Below are positions 38,723 through 50,969 of a stretch of DNA of 64,000 nt, one piece after another (position 1 is the first letter of the stretch; each line of letters opens with the position of its first letter). The position numbers and the translations under genes are program-made. Source of the stretch: Antedon bifida (Eukaryota; Echinodermata; Crinoidea; Comatulida; Antedonidae); the NCBI GenBank assembly GCA_963402885.1, contig OY727098.1:17656717-17720716 (forward strand), in the 5' to 3' direction. The notes beneath the pieces were generated by a model. It ran no database searches, was not told the origin of the DNA, and saw only the letters and a list, made by a program, of their open reading frames with translations.

Positions 38723-41700
38723 TTAAAAGGTCCAGACATCGTAAGTTGATATGAATGGAATAGTAAAGACCCAATCTGGTTGTTGGTTCATAAAGGATGT
38801 CAGCTCTGGCGTTGTTTTCTTGCCATGGACATAAAAACCACTTACAGCAATGTCAAATATGTCATCTTTATCAGACAGTTCATCGGGTACCTTGAATATT
38901 GAATAAAACAGAAGATTTAGAAATGAGTTGTGGCAATATCATACCCTAAAATCAGGACTTGGGAACTGATCATTTCATGTACCAAAATCGTTATTTGTTT
39001 TATAACACATCTACTTTTATTCAATGCATCTATCATAAATTATTGACGAATGCTAGACCGGGCAGCTAGGCCATTAAAAAAGGCAGTGCTCCAAATATTA
39101 TGGGGTAGAACAGTTATAGACGGCGTGCAGAGCAAGTTGATTTACAATCGCATTCAGTGAACAACGTCCCATTGCAAAAATTCTCAAAATGTTTACAAAA
39201 CCTGAACATGTATTAGAGCATGTTAGTTATCACTAATTCCAAATGACACATGATGCATAATTAACCAATCAAATTGAAAGAATGGTGTAAAGGCAACAGC
39301 TGATATAAATTACTTAAAAAATTGCAAAATGTTCGGCGTGTTTCCAAAATGTATATCAGGTTTGTTATAAAAGATATTATATAACACCTAAATAAATTCT
39401 TGTCATTTGATTGGACGAATGTGGGTCACATGGCGTGCAATAGTATACAAATAATGAATGTTTATGAGTGTAATGGTACAAATAATGGCATGAGGTGAAT
39501 GATGAAAGGTTATATCAACGAGGCAACGCCGAGTTGATATAACCTTTCATCATTCACCAAATGCCATTATTTGTACCATTACACGAATATTAAACATTCA
39601 TTATTTGTTTTATATAACATCTAAATAGATTCCTGTCATTTGAATCATGGAGTATATAAGGTAGCCCTAGCCAAGCGGCCTACATTTCATTCAGATTGAT
39701 TAAAACGGTAACATTTGGTTTTTAATATTATAATATTAAATGTTATATTTATATGGATTTTATAAACACACCTACTTTAGTGTTAATTATGTCAACAAAC
39801 GACCAAACAATCCTATGCCTAGCAAGGCTAAAACGCCTAGGCTAGGCCTAGCCTAATACTAACAGGCCTAGCTAGGCTAGACCTAGTAGTAGTACTAGAT
39901 TGGCTGAAAGGCAAAACTTCGACAGACAATTGGAACTTATCTTGGCTAATTATGGTTTTTCCAACGATTCCACGTCTTGTAGGATGTCCCCATTAATTAA
40001 ATCAAAATCCTAAAAACGATCTAAAGCTAATTTAAATGCCCTTTTGAATGAATTAGTACATATTATATATCTCCAAATCGTACACAAAAATCTGCTGCTG
40101 TTGCATATCTCGCGGTGGTGTTTACAAACAGAGGCAGGACGACAGGTGGCGCTGTTGTATTTCAATGTAATTTTTGTATTCTAAATTTTTTTTCATCCGC
40201 GAAACGTTTTTTTTTTCGTACACAAAATGTTTTAAAAAGTACTATTAAACGATCGTTTAATAGTGCGTACTATTGCACGCCATGTGACCCACAATCGTCC
40301 AATCAAATGACAGGAATTTATTTAGGTGTTATATAATATGCATTATTAAATGATCGTTTAATAGTACTTGAGTAGTGTAATAATGTTGAGAGCAAACAAA
40401 CACACTCACCTGTAATTGCAACCACATGGTCCATGATTGAACATCATAGCCACCACCATAGTAAATAAAGTACACACTTCCACCGTCACCATCCCCAGTC
40501 ATTGGTGGCACTTGTGGTGTTAGGGACCAGTTCTGTACTGTACTGCCTGATTTAGGTGAGATATACACAGTCATGTGTTCTACTCCTACAATAGTAGTCA
40601 CAAACACAAACAAATTATAAATATAATTGTTTTGTTAAAAAATTTAAAAGGCAACTCCGGCTTTAAACATTCATTTGCAACCAACTTGATAACAGTGGAG
40701 TAACAGCTATGAACACTCACTGGCTAATCTAAGGGGCCCCAGAGCTTATGAGGCCCTGTGCAGTGCCCAGAGGAAAAAACAGGCATTAAAATATTTTCTG
40801 GAAAGTCTGGTATTCGGAATGTGTTTTTAATGGTAAAAAGAAAATTTTGGACCATTTGGTTCTCAAGAAAAGTCTGATATTAGGAGAGTTTCTGGTTTTC
40901 AGAGAGTCAGATATTGGGAGAGTTGACTGTATTCAATTATACTATTTTCAAAAGCTATAAGCTAACCTGTAAACATGAAAGTAAAATTTTGAAGAGAACC
41001 CGTCTTGATACGTGAAATAAGATCCAATTTCACAGAATCATGATTATGTCTTGAAGCTGGTATGAGAAAGTTTTTTCTGTACAAAATAATAAATAAATAT
41101 TAATAATTTTATTGTGATATTTGCTATTTTGGGGAATAGGCACAAATATTAAAAAGTGCAAAATTAAACACACGGATCAATGTGTTCACAAGATATTTTT
41201 ATATTTATATGAAATTCTCTTTATTTTTCTAACACAAACTAAACTTTAAATACACATTTCTCCAATCCAGGTTTATGTGGTCTAGGATACTACACTGATG
41301 GTAAGAAAGGGAGGCTGAATGGATAGGTCTCCCACAAAATATTCCAAAGGATTCTACCAAGATTGATAAAGAAATGATAATCTTATAAAAACAATGCATT
41401 ATTCTTACTTTAGCATCGGTCTAACAGAGAAATAGAATGGATAGCCACAGTATGGTAGGTCAGCCTCACAGACTGCAAGCTTAGGTGATTCAAGGCCTCC
41501 TATATGCTCCAGATCCTTTATTCCTAAGTTATCCATAACCATAAGATGAAGCGTAGAGTCACCACTAACTCTAGTGCCAGTTTTATCATAAAAATCCCTG
41601 TTAACATGCTGTGGCAAAAGATATCAAATCAATAATATTAATAATGTAAAAGTAAATTAATAGTTATTATAAATGCAATGTTTGGATATTTACAAAGTAT

Positions 41701-44700
41701 TGTTACACTTCCTCTAGCCATTCACCACATCATTCAAAGTCAATTTCTTAACTTAATCGACGTGACAATCTCTCAGATGATTCTCCAAGCTTAACAGGAA
41801 CTGAGACCATTTGGATTATGCCCTCTATGAAACCATGGCATCCAAAAGAGTAGCGCCTTCCCAGATCAGCACACCAGGAAACGATCATGATTATTTTTTT
41901 AATAGTGTGCCAAGTTCTTTAACATGCACTGTATTTACACAGGACCAACAGCTGTACGTCCCAGGCTCGACCAATGCCTCTCACATGCTTGTCTGATCTC
42001 TTACAATTACGCCATATCAGATCATAATCATTATTGTCAACACCACTATAAACATGTTAATTTATATATGTTTATAAATAATTAGTAGATGATGATCATT
42101 GAAATAAATAAACTACCTGAAGAATTAGCCTTTTTGGAGCTGCTTTGCTGGGATTACCAGAGAAAGGAAAGCCAAATGGAGTGAAAGTGGCTGCTAAAGA
42201 GGCTAAGATCAATAGTAAAATTGCATACTTGGTTACAGTACAACTTCTTGCTGTATAAATAAGTCCAGTCTGAAATGTAAAAAAAAAAAGTAATTTCTAC
42301 AAACGTTCACCTTTCTTGAATTTTTAAGTGTAAAATAAGCCAAAAGACAAATTTATTCATACGTATCACACATGCAAAGCGAACAGAGCAGGAGACACGT
42401 GATCAGAATGAAATTGCAGCTAGTTATTGTGGAAAATAATAAAAGGTAACACAATTTTTCTCTCTGTGAGTTACGTTAAATTTTAGCAAATAGTGGAAAA
42501 CAGGCCTAAGTAATGAATACAACGTACCAGATAACTTGTGCACACCAGTATACTTATCAACACTATAGTGCCAACAAAATATTCAGGGTTAACCTCTGAC
42601 CCTGATCTACCCATAATGGGTATAAAGGTTTCAAGTGTAACCAAGAATATATATACAGACAGCATGAGTGGAATGAAAACAGCCACTAGTAATGGAGTTA
42701 CTGCAAGACAGAAAAATGTTTTCTAAAAGTAACTTTACAATATCCAATATCATCATCATCTCATCATTTCGTATCATTATTATATATACAATATATATTA
42801 TAAACAAAATTATTTTGTTATTATTATTAAGTATTCAGGCTGCATATGCTCGGTTTGGGACAGCAGGGAACTTTTCTAGATGGACCCACTAGCATTCATG
42901 AATATAATTTGAGATTCAAACTCTTCTACTTGGTAACTTTACAACTCTGAAAATTCACTGGATAGCAATTTGTTTTGCTTTGAATTATACTAAATATCAT
43001 AAATATATAAATTTACATACACGGAAAGAAACTCGCAATGTGTGTTTTGTCATAAAGCTCTGTCTACACTATCAAACTAGTTTGACGAAAAAAGTGTGAT
43101 GTGCCCGAAAATGATAGTGATGTGCCTAAATATGGTAGTGACCATATGATCAAATTTTTTTTTCACATAAAGTTTGATAGTGTAGACAAAAGCATTTAAA
43201 TTAATCATACTTAATCCTGATGTATTGAAACATCTTAATCTTAAAAGGTGCTGATGTACTTATATAAATAATGAGCTTATATAGAATAATTGATACTATA
43301 CTGTACAGAGTATATTATAGACTAAACAAAAAACTATTCAAAATGTATTAAATAAACACTCACCAAAACTGTTAGTAAATTTAGAAACTATATTTCTAAA
43401 TAATAAAGGTAAAGCAATCCACAGCATGGCATAAAAGGCTGATTCTGACTTAATGATTGTCAGCACTAGAAGCAACAGTAACCACAATAACATAGTGACA
43501 TCAAAAAATAAGGCATCAAGACAGGATTTGGAAAGATTCTACAAAACAAATTTGAAAAATGAAATTATTATTGGAGGCTGTAGGATTGAATTTGGTATAC
43601 ATGGTACATCTCACCGTTCATGAGTAGGCCTATGTATTTGGGTACCACAACCCTTGGAAGGTTGTATACCATTCATGAGAACAGGTCAGTCAAAATCATA
43701 ATCTACACCTTATTTTAATTAATTTAAAATGTTTAAAATGATAGTCTATAGATTCTCATATTCATTACTTAGTGGAACGTATTAAGAACCTTTTAAATGG
43801 AAGAAAACCTCTATTATATTATGCTTAGTATTTATTTAGTGTTAAGCTCTGTCTACACTATATATCAAGTTTGCCCAAAAAATGTGTGATGTACCCAAAT
43901 ATGATAGTGATATGCCCAAATATGGTACTGATATGACATCATAGTGTCCATATATGGGCGCATCACATTTTTTTGTCACAGAGTTTGATAGTGTAGACAG
44001 AGCTTTATACCATGTTAAGATTTTGCTTGTTTGTGTTTATTATAACCATAAAAAGAAAACAATTCTAAATTGTACATATGATGTTTTGTTAATTGATGCC
44101 ATAAAAAACATGGTAATACTGTAATAACAAGTACTGTATGTTATTCATTATAAAGACACATTTTTGTTTATGTTTATGATTATGCAAAATAATACCTGGA
44201 ATGTAGTTGACTTGAGGTAATCATGAAAACATATGACGGTGAAGACTGCTGGTAACCAGTACAAACCAAACAAGAGCAATGGGTTGGAAAACCAAGCCAT
44301 CTGTCTGTCAATGGCCGTCAGAATTGTTGCCATTGTCACTACGCTCAAACCCGCTAACACCACTGCCACTAGGGTGCAAGCTAGCCCCTTCAATAGCAAG
44401 CCTACAGTTAATTGCTGGCTACTACCTATAAGACAAATGAATAATTTTATTATGCAGGTATTTTATACTTTTTTTTCATTTTCAACTTCTTAGCTTCATG
44501 TTCTCCTTTATGTTTCCACCTCTTAAGTTCCCTTTACCATCTCTTAAAAAGACTGGGGCAGGGACACAGGGTTTATGGAATGTACAATTGTCTAATGTGT
44601 AGCACTCTTATCTGAAAGAAATAGGCCAATCTTGGTTTATTACTCACAGACTAACAACACCATTTCCGGTTTGTGTAATATCAATTTCAATATTAAAACT

Positions 44701-47700
44701 TTTAAAAATAATGAATTTGATAAACGTTTACTTTCATTCTATTACTTATTATACATACTAATTCATCTAAAACTGCAAGAAAACTATAAAGCAGTGAGCC
44801 ATGTCCACAAAATATTACTAAATGTTGTAACATTTTACTCAACTTAATAATGTTAAACTGTCCTCCATGGGTTATGGAAAGTAAAGATTGGACTATCAAA
44901 GTGACAAGAATTGAATTTTAAATACCTTTGCTGAATTTTTTTATAATACTTAAAACACCAAGTATTCCCACCAAAGCATTCAATATCTTGCCGATTTGAG
45001 AGGTGTATGTGATCATGAAGAAACCCAACACGTCAAAAAATATCATTGATCCGAACTTCTCTTCCTCTGTGTGGTCTATCATGATTGACGAATTGGCAAG
45101 AGCATGCACAAGAGATAAGACGTTATCACCTAAAAAACAATAAAATTTATCTTCAATTTTGATAAAGTGTTAGAAGATATTTTTATGTTATGTATTTATT
45201 GGGCAAAGATTACCAATAGTAAATTAATAACGGTCCTATCAGATATGATATTTTGTGAACCAGTTGACCGGGGTAACCCCCTACTCGTCTCGAATAATGA
45301 ACTGGGTTCTTTAAAGTGCACACAAACGAACTGTGTACACTGGACCTATGATTTATAGTCCTTATCCAAGAAGACTTTCTCCACCACCAGAACTAAGAGC
45401 GAGTCAGCCTCGAACAAATGCCGATATTGTTGGCCCTTTAGGTACGGTAAAAGGTGCCCCCGGACTAATTGCTCAGTCATTTGACTCATCTGATGAGGGA
45501 CAAAACTATACTTTTATTTTATTATTGATTTTATTTTCATTTCACACAAAAAGTGATCAAATTCCATTGACATTGGGAACTAACATAAGTAAATGGAACT
45601 ACACACAGTAATACCACATATTCACAAGGTTTACTTTACAAACCATGGTATTTAGCGTCAAATCACTTACCTGCTCTTTGAATACATCCTTCAGGTATGT
45701 GCTCTAAATCATCATATTTTGTGTGGTAGACATAACCGTTGCTAATGTACGCAATATCAATACCTAGCAACCAAATAATCATTCAGGTAAAATCATTGTA
45801 ATAATACACAAATAAAATTAGAAAATATATTATCGAATTATCAACAATATCCAAAATGATTTACAGAATTATTTTAAGTCCTAATATTACATCAGAAACC
45901 TGTATTAAAGCCAAAAGATATATACCAATTAAAAACGAGGCAGTGTAATTATAGACCAAAAATACCAAGCAAAGACCTGATCCAGTGGTATATAATTGGA
46001 AATTATCAATTTGTAATATGTAAAATAAAAAATAAAAAATTATACCTGGAATTTTCCCAAAGTCGCGAAAGATGCGAAAATCTGTATCAGATGGAATGAG
46101 TTCAGACTGGAATACCTCTTGCGCCAGAACAGAAGCAAATGGATAGGGAGCATGTTTGGCATAGGTACGGATTAACCATGGATTCTGTGGACCTTGTGGG
46201 AAAAAAGGTTATTGAAAAATTAATGAAATCAATGCATGTGCGGAAATTACGTTGGTAGAACATTCTGACCATCTTAGCTGGAATAATTTGAATTATTTGA
46301 AAAAATACAGTACAATGAATTCTCCTAATAGGGAGCATGTTTGGCTTTTGTACAGATTAACCATAGATTCCGTGGACCTTGTGGGGAAAAAGGTTATCGA
46401 AAAAATTTCCATTTAAAAAGTAAAGGTTTGATCTTATAATAGTCACTGTTCTAAAGCAATCAGAAACTCTCCCAGACTTGTCTGAAGGTCCAAAAGGTTC
46501 CAAATTCTTAACCATTAACACACAGATATTTTAAGGCAAAGGTGCCTGGTATAGCAGGGCTGTAGCCACCAGTACGGTTGGTAAGGTTTTAGCCTGACCA
46601 CTTTTTCACAGAGGCCTTTGACATCCCAGTAGCTTGAGATTGTCTCTTTTCTTGCGAAAACCGCACCACTTTATTTATTGCGTCTAAATCACTGAATAGT
46701 ACAGTATATATATTTCAATTTTATATACTACAGTACAATGTACAACAAAGTGAGAATATCTTTGATATATATTTGGTCTTTATACTCACCAGTTTGGAAA
46801 ACAAGCTCTCTTCCCCCAGCACCTGCTGCCTCAAGATTTACGAAGGATTTAATGCTGCTTGCCCACTTATGCTGAGTGATAAACCCATGACTAGCAGGCA
46901 ACAGGTTCTCCTCAGCACCATTTAGAAGGAAAATGACATCATGTTGCAGAAGGGATGGAGAAATTGATAAGACACGGATAAGTTCAAGCATTACGCCACA
47001 GCTGACTGCATCATCAGTTGCTCCTTAAATAGAAGATATAAAAGTAACAGTCAATAGTCTAGTGGAGCTGTAGCTTGGTGGTTAACATGCTTGCCTTCCA
47101 ATCCCATGGTCCAGGGTTCAATCCTGAACTAGTGCCAAGGTTGTAACTCATGACTCTTTCAATTCCACTCCCTAAGCCTCAAATGAGACTTAGTTTATAA
47201 GCATGATAAAGTTAATCCATAGTTTATGAAATGAATATAATAATATAATAAATAAATCATTTTAAGTAAAGATCAATGCTGGTTGCATCATAATAAGGTA
47301 TAATTTAATATTATGGTACCCAAGTAAAACATTGGTTGGTGTTTTTTCCACAATACATTTAGCTACTTACCTGGGCTACTAAGTGCTGAATCAAAATGAC
47401 CATTGACTAGCAAGCTGGTCCTCTCTTGACCTTCAGTTGCAACCCCTCGCACACGCACAACAATGTTTACAATTCCCTTGTAATGTGAAGTAAAACCATC
47501 AAAGCGTTCGAAAAGGAATGACCCTTGGGGGCGCTGTACATCAACATCTATCTTCTGGATTGAGTTTGCTTGTTGTTGAATGTTACTAACTTCTTTGAGA
47601 ATGTATTTAACTGCTAGGACATCATTTTCATGGGACCCAGCATGATGTGGACCAAGGTTTGCTAGAAACGCTACGTGTTGACGCGCACCCTCTTCAATAA

Positions 47701-47905
47701 ATACATTCTTATCATCTGTACTTAACTTGCGAGCTGCTGGAAATTGGTAGTGTAAATTATATACTGAAGAAAAGAGGGCGATATACATTATAGTGACGGC
47801 TATAAAACCCCATTCGCCATGTCCATGTCGGTCAAATTTGTCATCATCAAAATGTATGTCATTTGTTCTACCCTGCTTTGAAGAATTTTGTCCTCTTCGT
47901 CGCAT
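38723..47905 (-). CDS. ERMP1: Endoplasmic reticulum metallopeptidase 1 (M28 family)
   Basis: This is a zinc aminopeptidase-like enzyme of the ER membrane, peptidase family M28. Thirteen exons, high to low: 47371-47905, 46790-47023, 46046-46192, 45671-45763, 44926-45129, 44196-44425, 43364-43538, 42528-42700, 42117-42269, 41409-41608, 40967-41076, 40410-40585, 38723-38890. All junctions are GT/AG and in frame, giving 865 aa against about 904 in human. There is one N-terminal membrane helix (about 33-51). The M28 zinc site is His170, Asp182, Glu216/Glu217, Glu243 and His319, in NGHFDS, ATDDA, NGAEEN, NLEAAG and VYHTKYD. Several membrane helices and a lumenal C-terminal domain ending STYDVWTF follow. 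The family marker PIMGRSGSE lies in exon 8. All catalytic ligands are intact, so the gene is probably functional. Confidence 0.95.
39374..40366. mobile_element. Nested foldback element inside ERMP1 intron 12
   Basis: The arms 39374-39447 and 40266-40339 are inverted and nearly identical over about 74 bp ('tataacacctaaataaattc', 'gggtcacatggcgtgcaata'). Inside lies a second hairpin at about 39465-39588 with arms of about 50 bp around a 13-base loop. A perfect 24-bp palindrome sits at 40241-40264 with an imperfect relative at 40343-40366. A third, direct partial copy of the arm is at 39605-39645. No coding frame was found. It looks like a composite non-autonomous DNA element. Confidence 0.75.
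40700..40775 (+). repeat. Dispersed repeat shared with 59773-59835
   Basis: Both sites carry 'gctatga' followed by 'ctcactggctaa' and 'ggccccagagcttatg' in the same order and orientation, with scattered substitutions. The family is unknown. Confidence 0.65.
41760..42000 (+). repeat. Dispersed repeat with 'gttctttaa.atgcac' block
   Basis: The block 'caagttctttaacatgcact', then 'tacacaggacc', then 'tacgtccca' resembles 45300-45370 ('gggttctttaaagtgcacac', 'tacactggacc', 'tatagtcct'). Similar segments recur in repeats of marine invertebrates. It lies between ERMP1 exons 9 and 10 and accounts for the open frame at 41811-41996. Confidence 0.5.
43053..43193 (+). mobile_element. Palindromic MITE family, copy D
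   Basis: The left end 'aaagctctgtctacacta' is intact. The right end 'tttgatagtgtagaca' is intact up to the last few bases. The core is shorter than in other copies because part of the 'catcat...catatatgg' segment is missing. It sits in ERMP1 intron 7. Confidence 0.88.
43842..44007 (+). mobile_element. Palindromic MITE family, copy E (best preserved)
   Basis: About 165 bp with near-perfect ends, 'aagctctgtctacacta' and 'tagtgtagacagagctt', each flanked by a TTA/TTTA-like sequence. The core is 'gatagtgatatgcccaaata' followed by 'ccatatatgggcgcatcaca', itself strongly self-complementary. It sits in ERMP1 intron 6. Confidence 0.92.
45260..45500 (+). repeat. Dispersed repeat
   Basis: It begins with 'ccggggtaaccccctact', which recurs at 54181-54200, and carries the 'ttctttaaagtgcacac' block related to 41910-41935. 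It lies in ERMP1 intron 4 and explains the open frames there. Confidence 0.5.
46326..46405 (-). pseudogene. Partial duplicate of ERMP1 exon 3
   Basis: This segment matches 46122-46210, which includes the acceptor and first part of ERMP1 exon 3, over about 75 bp with a dozen differences. Read in the exon's frame it gives [17 protein letters not shown] and then a stop, compared with [17 protein letters not shown] in the true exon. The acceptor CACAAG is kept. It lies in intron 2 just upstream of the real exon. It is a truncated pseudo-exon; including it would end the protein before the last zinc ligand. Confidence 0.75.
47062..47135 (+). repeat. tRNA-derived SINE head
   Basis: An A-box-like 'tagcttggtggttaac' and a B-box 'ggttcaatcc' (47115-47124) are spaced as in a tRNA gene, with a TTCCAA anticodon-loop-like segment between. 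The acceptor stem does not close well. Weaker relatives are near 56612-56660 and 13020-13085. It lies in ERMP1 intron 1. Confidence 0.5.
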
Positions 47906-48869
47906 CTGTAAAATAAAAAGCTTAACTTTAACATTTTACAATTTCAAATTATGCAAATTGTGCACAGCATTTTCTACACATTTGTAACCAAAATTATTGA
48001 GCTAATCTATGGCCTACTCTACATGTACTAGCTAACCTACCTAGGATCTTACTAGGGCTAGGCTAGGAGGATCTTACTAGGGCTAGGCTAGGAGGGTCCG
48101 GGCGGGATAACTTATCATTAGCGATCATGCATACACCACAGTATTTAGTAATAGTATACTGTATTTTTATAGGCCTAGGCCTAGCTAACTAACTAGGCTA
48201 TACTCTATGTATGTCATTAGTTTCCTACTCATCATTTATTGGCTTAAAGCACAAATACAAAAAAATACACTTTACCTTTCTGCCGTTTATGTTTTGTAAA
48301 ACAACTTCTTAATCTTAGTAATAGTTTTTAACTACCGGCTTCTTCCGCATTTGGATAGATGACTGAATGCCGACACGATGCTGCAATATTCGGTGTTGCG
48401 TGTCCCAGGCACGTCCCTATATATTTCATGAATGTGATTGGCTAGAAAGTCTTGCGCTAGACGTTCATATCCAGAAGGTAAACAAATAACATATCACATG
48501 ATTAATCTCATGTGAAATCAGGAAATTGTTTTGTTCAAAACAATCTGTAATTAATCTTCAAATTAGTAAGTTAAAGATAAAAAATTAGAATAAAATGTTT
48601 TTATAGATTATATATGACTTTAGACCAAGCAAAACTAGCCAAATGTAAAAATACAACCAATCATATTGAGCAATTCAATTAGCTAGGCCTAACTAGAGTT
48701 TTAGAAGATAGTAGTAGGCTATTCTATAAGCGGTGGTCAGTGTTTACCATAGGAGTAACTCGGCTACAGGCTACTGTATACTATAGAGCTAGAGCTATCT
48801 AACTATGATATACATGAATCTGCATTCATGCAAAAACAAATATAAATTTTGCCTTTTTTTATTTCAGAT
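47906..48869. promoter_or_regulatory. Divergent promoter region between ERMP1 and the TMEM243-like gene
   Basis: The two start codons face away from each other, 964 bases apart. The TMEM243-like start codon is directly preceded by a splice acceptor (ATTTCAG, 48861-48867), so its transcription start and first noncoding exon lie further left. Both 5' ends are therefore probably within a few hundred bases, around 48280-48480, where CG dinucleotides are more frequent. No core promoter motif was fixed. A 25-bp unit is tandemly duplicated at 48044-48093. Confidence 0.5.
48044..48093 (+). repeat. 25-bp direct tandem repeat
   Basis: The unit beginning 'ggatcttactagggctaggc' occurs twice without mismatch in the divergent promoter interval. 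It is part of a local expansion of 'ctaggc' motifs. Confidence 0.9.
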
Positions 48870-50879
48870 ATGGCTACTGAACAAACCTCTTTATTTACCG
48901 AATCACAATTTTCCAGTCCAAAATCTGAAGATAAAAATACAACATTTTATGATTCTAAACAAGATGTTACAAAAGATGTAATAATTGTTTTTTGGTTTTT
49001 TTTGCAATTGCTGTTCGTGTGATATAGTAGTAATAATGTCAATGGGGCATATCCAGGATATAGGGTACAGTATGAGAATTCCGTTGGAAGACCCAATTAT
49101 ATGTGATCAATTAATGACTGCCAGGTTATAATATAAGTCCACTTTAAATGCCTAAATGAAATGAAAGTCTAAATGTGATAAAAAAAAAAATGTGAATATA
49201 CTCATTATTAACTCATTATTAATATTAGTTTCACAAACTTTTTGCCATCCAGGTAAGCATTAATATGAATAAAGTGAACCCACCCTCCACCACCTTATTT
49301 TCCAGAGTGTTTTCAGAGTGGTTAGCAGGCGAAAACGCCTTCAACCAAAAATTGCTGTAAACCTGTTTAATTACTTATTGTTCTTATTTCATTTATATTG
49401 CAGAAAAGGGTTATGTTCCTTTTTGTTGGAATTGTAGCAGTTTCCGTACTAGTAAGTTGAGAAGATCTAAAAGGCACCTAATTTACTCATATAATCCAAT
49501 TAACAAATGACACATATGAACAGGGGAAATGAGTACTTGATAGACGTGGGCTACAACATGCTGATAATTGTGATGGTTTTAGATATCCAACTCATTTTAA
49601 GTATGTTTAGGTTCTGAAAAATTTCCCCAACAAAGTTTGGTGACAACAGAAGAATGTATACTGCACACTATTTCTTGTTTGTTCTTATCCTACATTACCT
49701 TTTGTTTTTTTTTAATGTAATACTTTATAATGAATCAAATAATATTACTATTATTATTAATAGCACTTACACCAAGAAATGGTTATTATTTAAAAGTTTA
49801 GCTCTGTTTACACTATCAAACTTTATGTGACAAAAAAATGTGATGTACCCATGGTCACAATGATGTCATATCACTACCATATTTGGACATATCACTACTA
49901 TATTTGGGCACATCACACTTTTTTTTGTTAAACTAGTTTGATAGTTTAGACAGAGCTTTATGCTTTTAATCTGATTATCAGTACTGTTTTTCCTTATACA
50001 TCCTTGTTCGTTCAGATTTTTATTAAATAAAATTGGTGAGAGGTGATAGGAAGAGTATCCTCAGATGTGCCATTGTCTAAAACCTATATTTCTTATTATT
50101 TTCTTCAATTTTTTTACCTTTTTAGATTTCTATTATTCTAAGTATTGTTCAAGGTGCAAAGACTAAAAGTCATGGATTTATCTACTTCCTGCTTGGTTTC
50201 AGCTTGGTGGGATTCGTTGCTATAGAACTTTTTATGGTATGTAGATGTCTAAAGCCCTGTCTACACTATCAAACTTTATGTGACCAAAAAATGTGATGTG
50301 CCCATATATGGACATGATGATGACATGACATATCACTAACATATTTGGGCATATCACTACCATATTTGGGAACATCACACTTTTTTTTAAGCCTATCAAG
50401 ATTTGTTAGAATCATTATGCCCTAATAAATACACAAAACCAAGGTATATTATTTTTTAATACCAATCAATTTCCATGGCTACAATCATCATTTTATTTTC
50501 ATGAAATTATAGGATGTACTAAACAGAGAAAAATGGCAAAAAGCTTCCTACTTTCTAAGAGTTTTATGTGGTTAAGCTATCAGATATTGTTTTGACAACT
50601 GACTGACTGATTTTTAACACTTTTAAATGTTTTATCAGATAATCTAATATATATATATATAGATAATATTGTTTTGACAACTCCTTTTTACATGACCACA
50701 GTGCTGATTTTGCCTTTTTCTGAACTGATATGTGATTTATCATTTTATATGTAATTTAATTTCAGATTCGATTTATAAAAACAGGGGATTTACATGAAAG
50801 CAAGACATGGTTCCTGTATGTCGTTGGTTTTTGTATTATGTTGGAGACAATTTTCACAGATGTTTTGCTATATCAATGA
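48870..50879 (+). CDS. TMEM243: Small multi-pass membrane protein, TMEM243-like
   Basis: Four coding exons (48870-48977, 49404-49451, 50126-50236, 50766-50879) all join in phase 0 and give 126 aa. A polar N-terminus of about 36 residues rich in Ser and Thr is followed by KRVMFLFVGIVAVSVL and further hydrophobic segments. These end in a helix FLYVVGFCIMLETIFTDVLLY. Human TMEM243 (118 aa) has the same plan: a polar head, KDRIINLVVGS, then a helix, a (Y/F)xxxGDLE-type turn and a final CANLYFHD helix. Here the turn is RFIKTGDLHES. The molecular function of this family is not established. The assignment rests on layout and a few motifs, so it is tentative. The first exon begins right at a splice acceptor, so a noncoding exon precedes it. 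Confidence 0.65.
49797..49960 (-). mobile_element. Palindromic MITE family, copy F
   Basis: Ends are 'gctctgtttacactatcaaa' and 'tttgatagtttagacagagc'. The core order is inverted relative to copies A, B, D and E. It lies in intron 2 of the TMEM243-like gene. Confidence 0.88.
50251..50390 (-). mobile_element. Palindromic MITE family, copy G, truncated
   Basis: The left end 'ccctgtctacactatcaaac' and core are present, but the sequence stops after 'catcacactttttttt' and lacks the terminal arm. It sits in intron 3 of the TMEM243-like gene, 15 bases after the exon 3 donor. Confidence 0.85.
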
Positions 50880-50963
50880 TAACTCATTGTCATAACAATG
50901 TTTTATTTTCCAATCAAGTTATATTGAACTGTACTATACTAGTTTATAATCTTTTATCAAATT

Positions 50964-50969
50964 AATAAA
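50964..50969 (+). terminator. Polyadenylation signal of the TMEM243-like gene
   Basis: AATAAA lies 85 bases after the stop codon and is the first canonical hexamer downstream. Confidence 0.6.
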
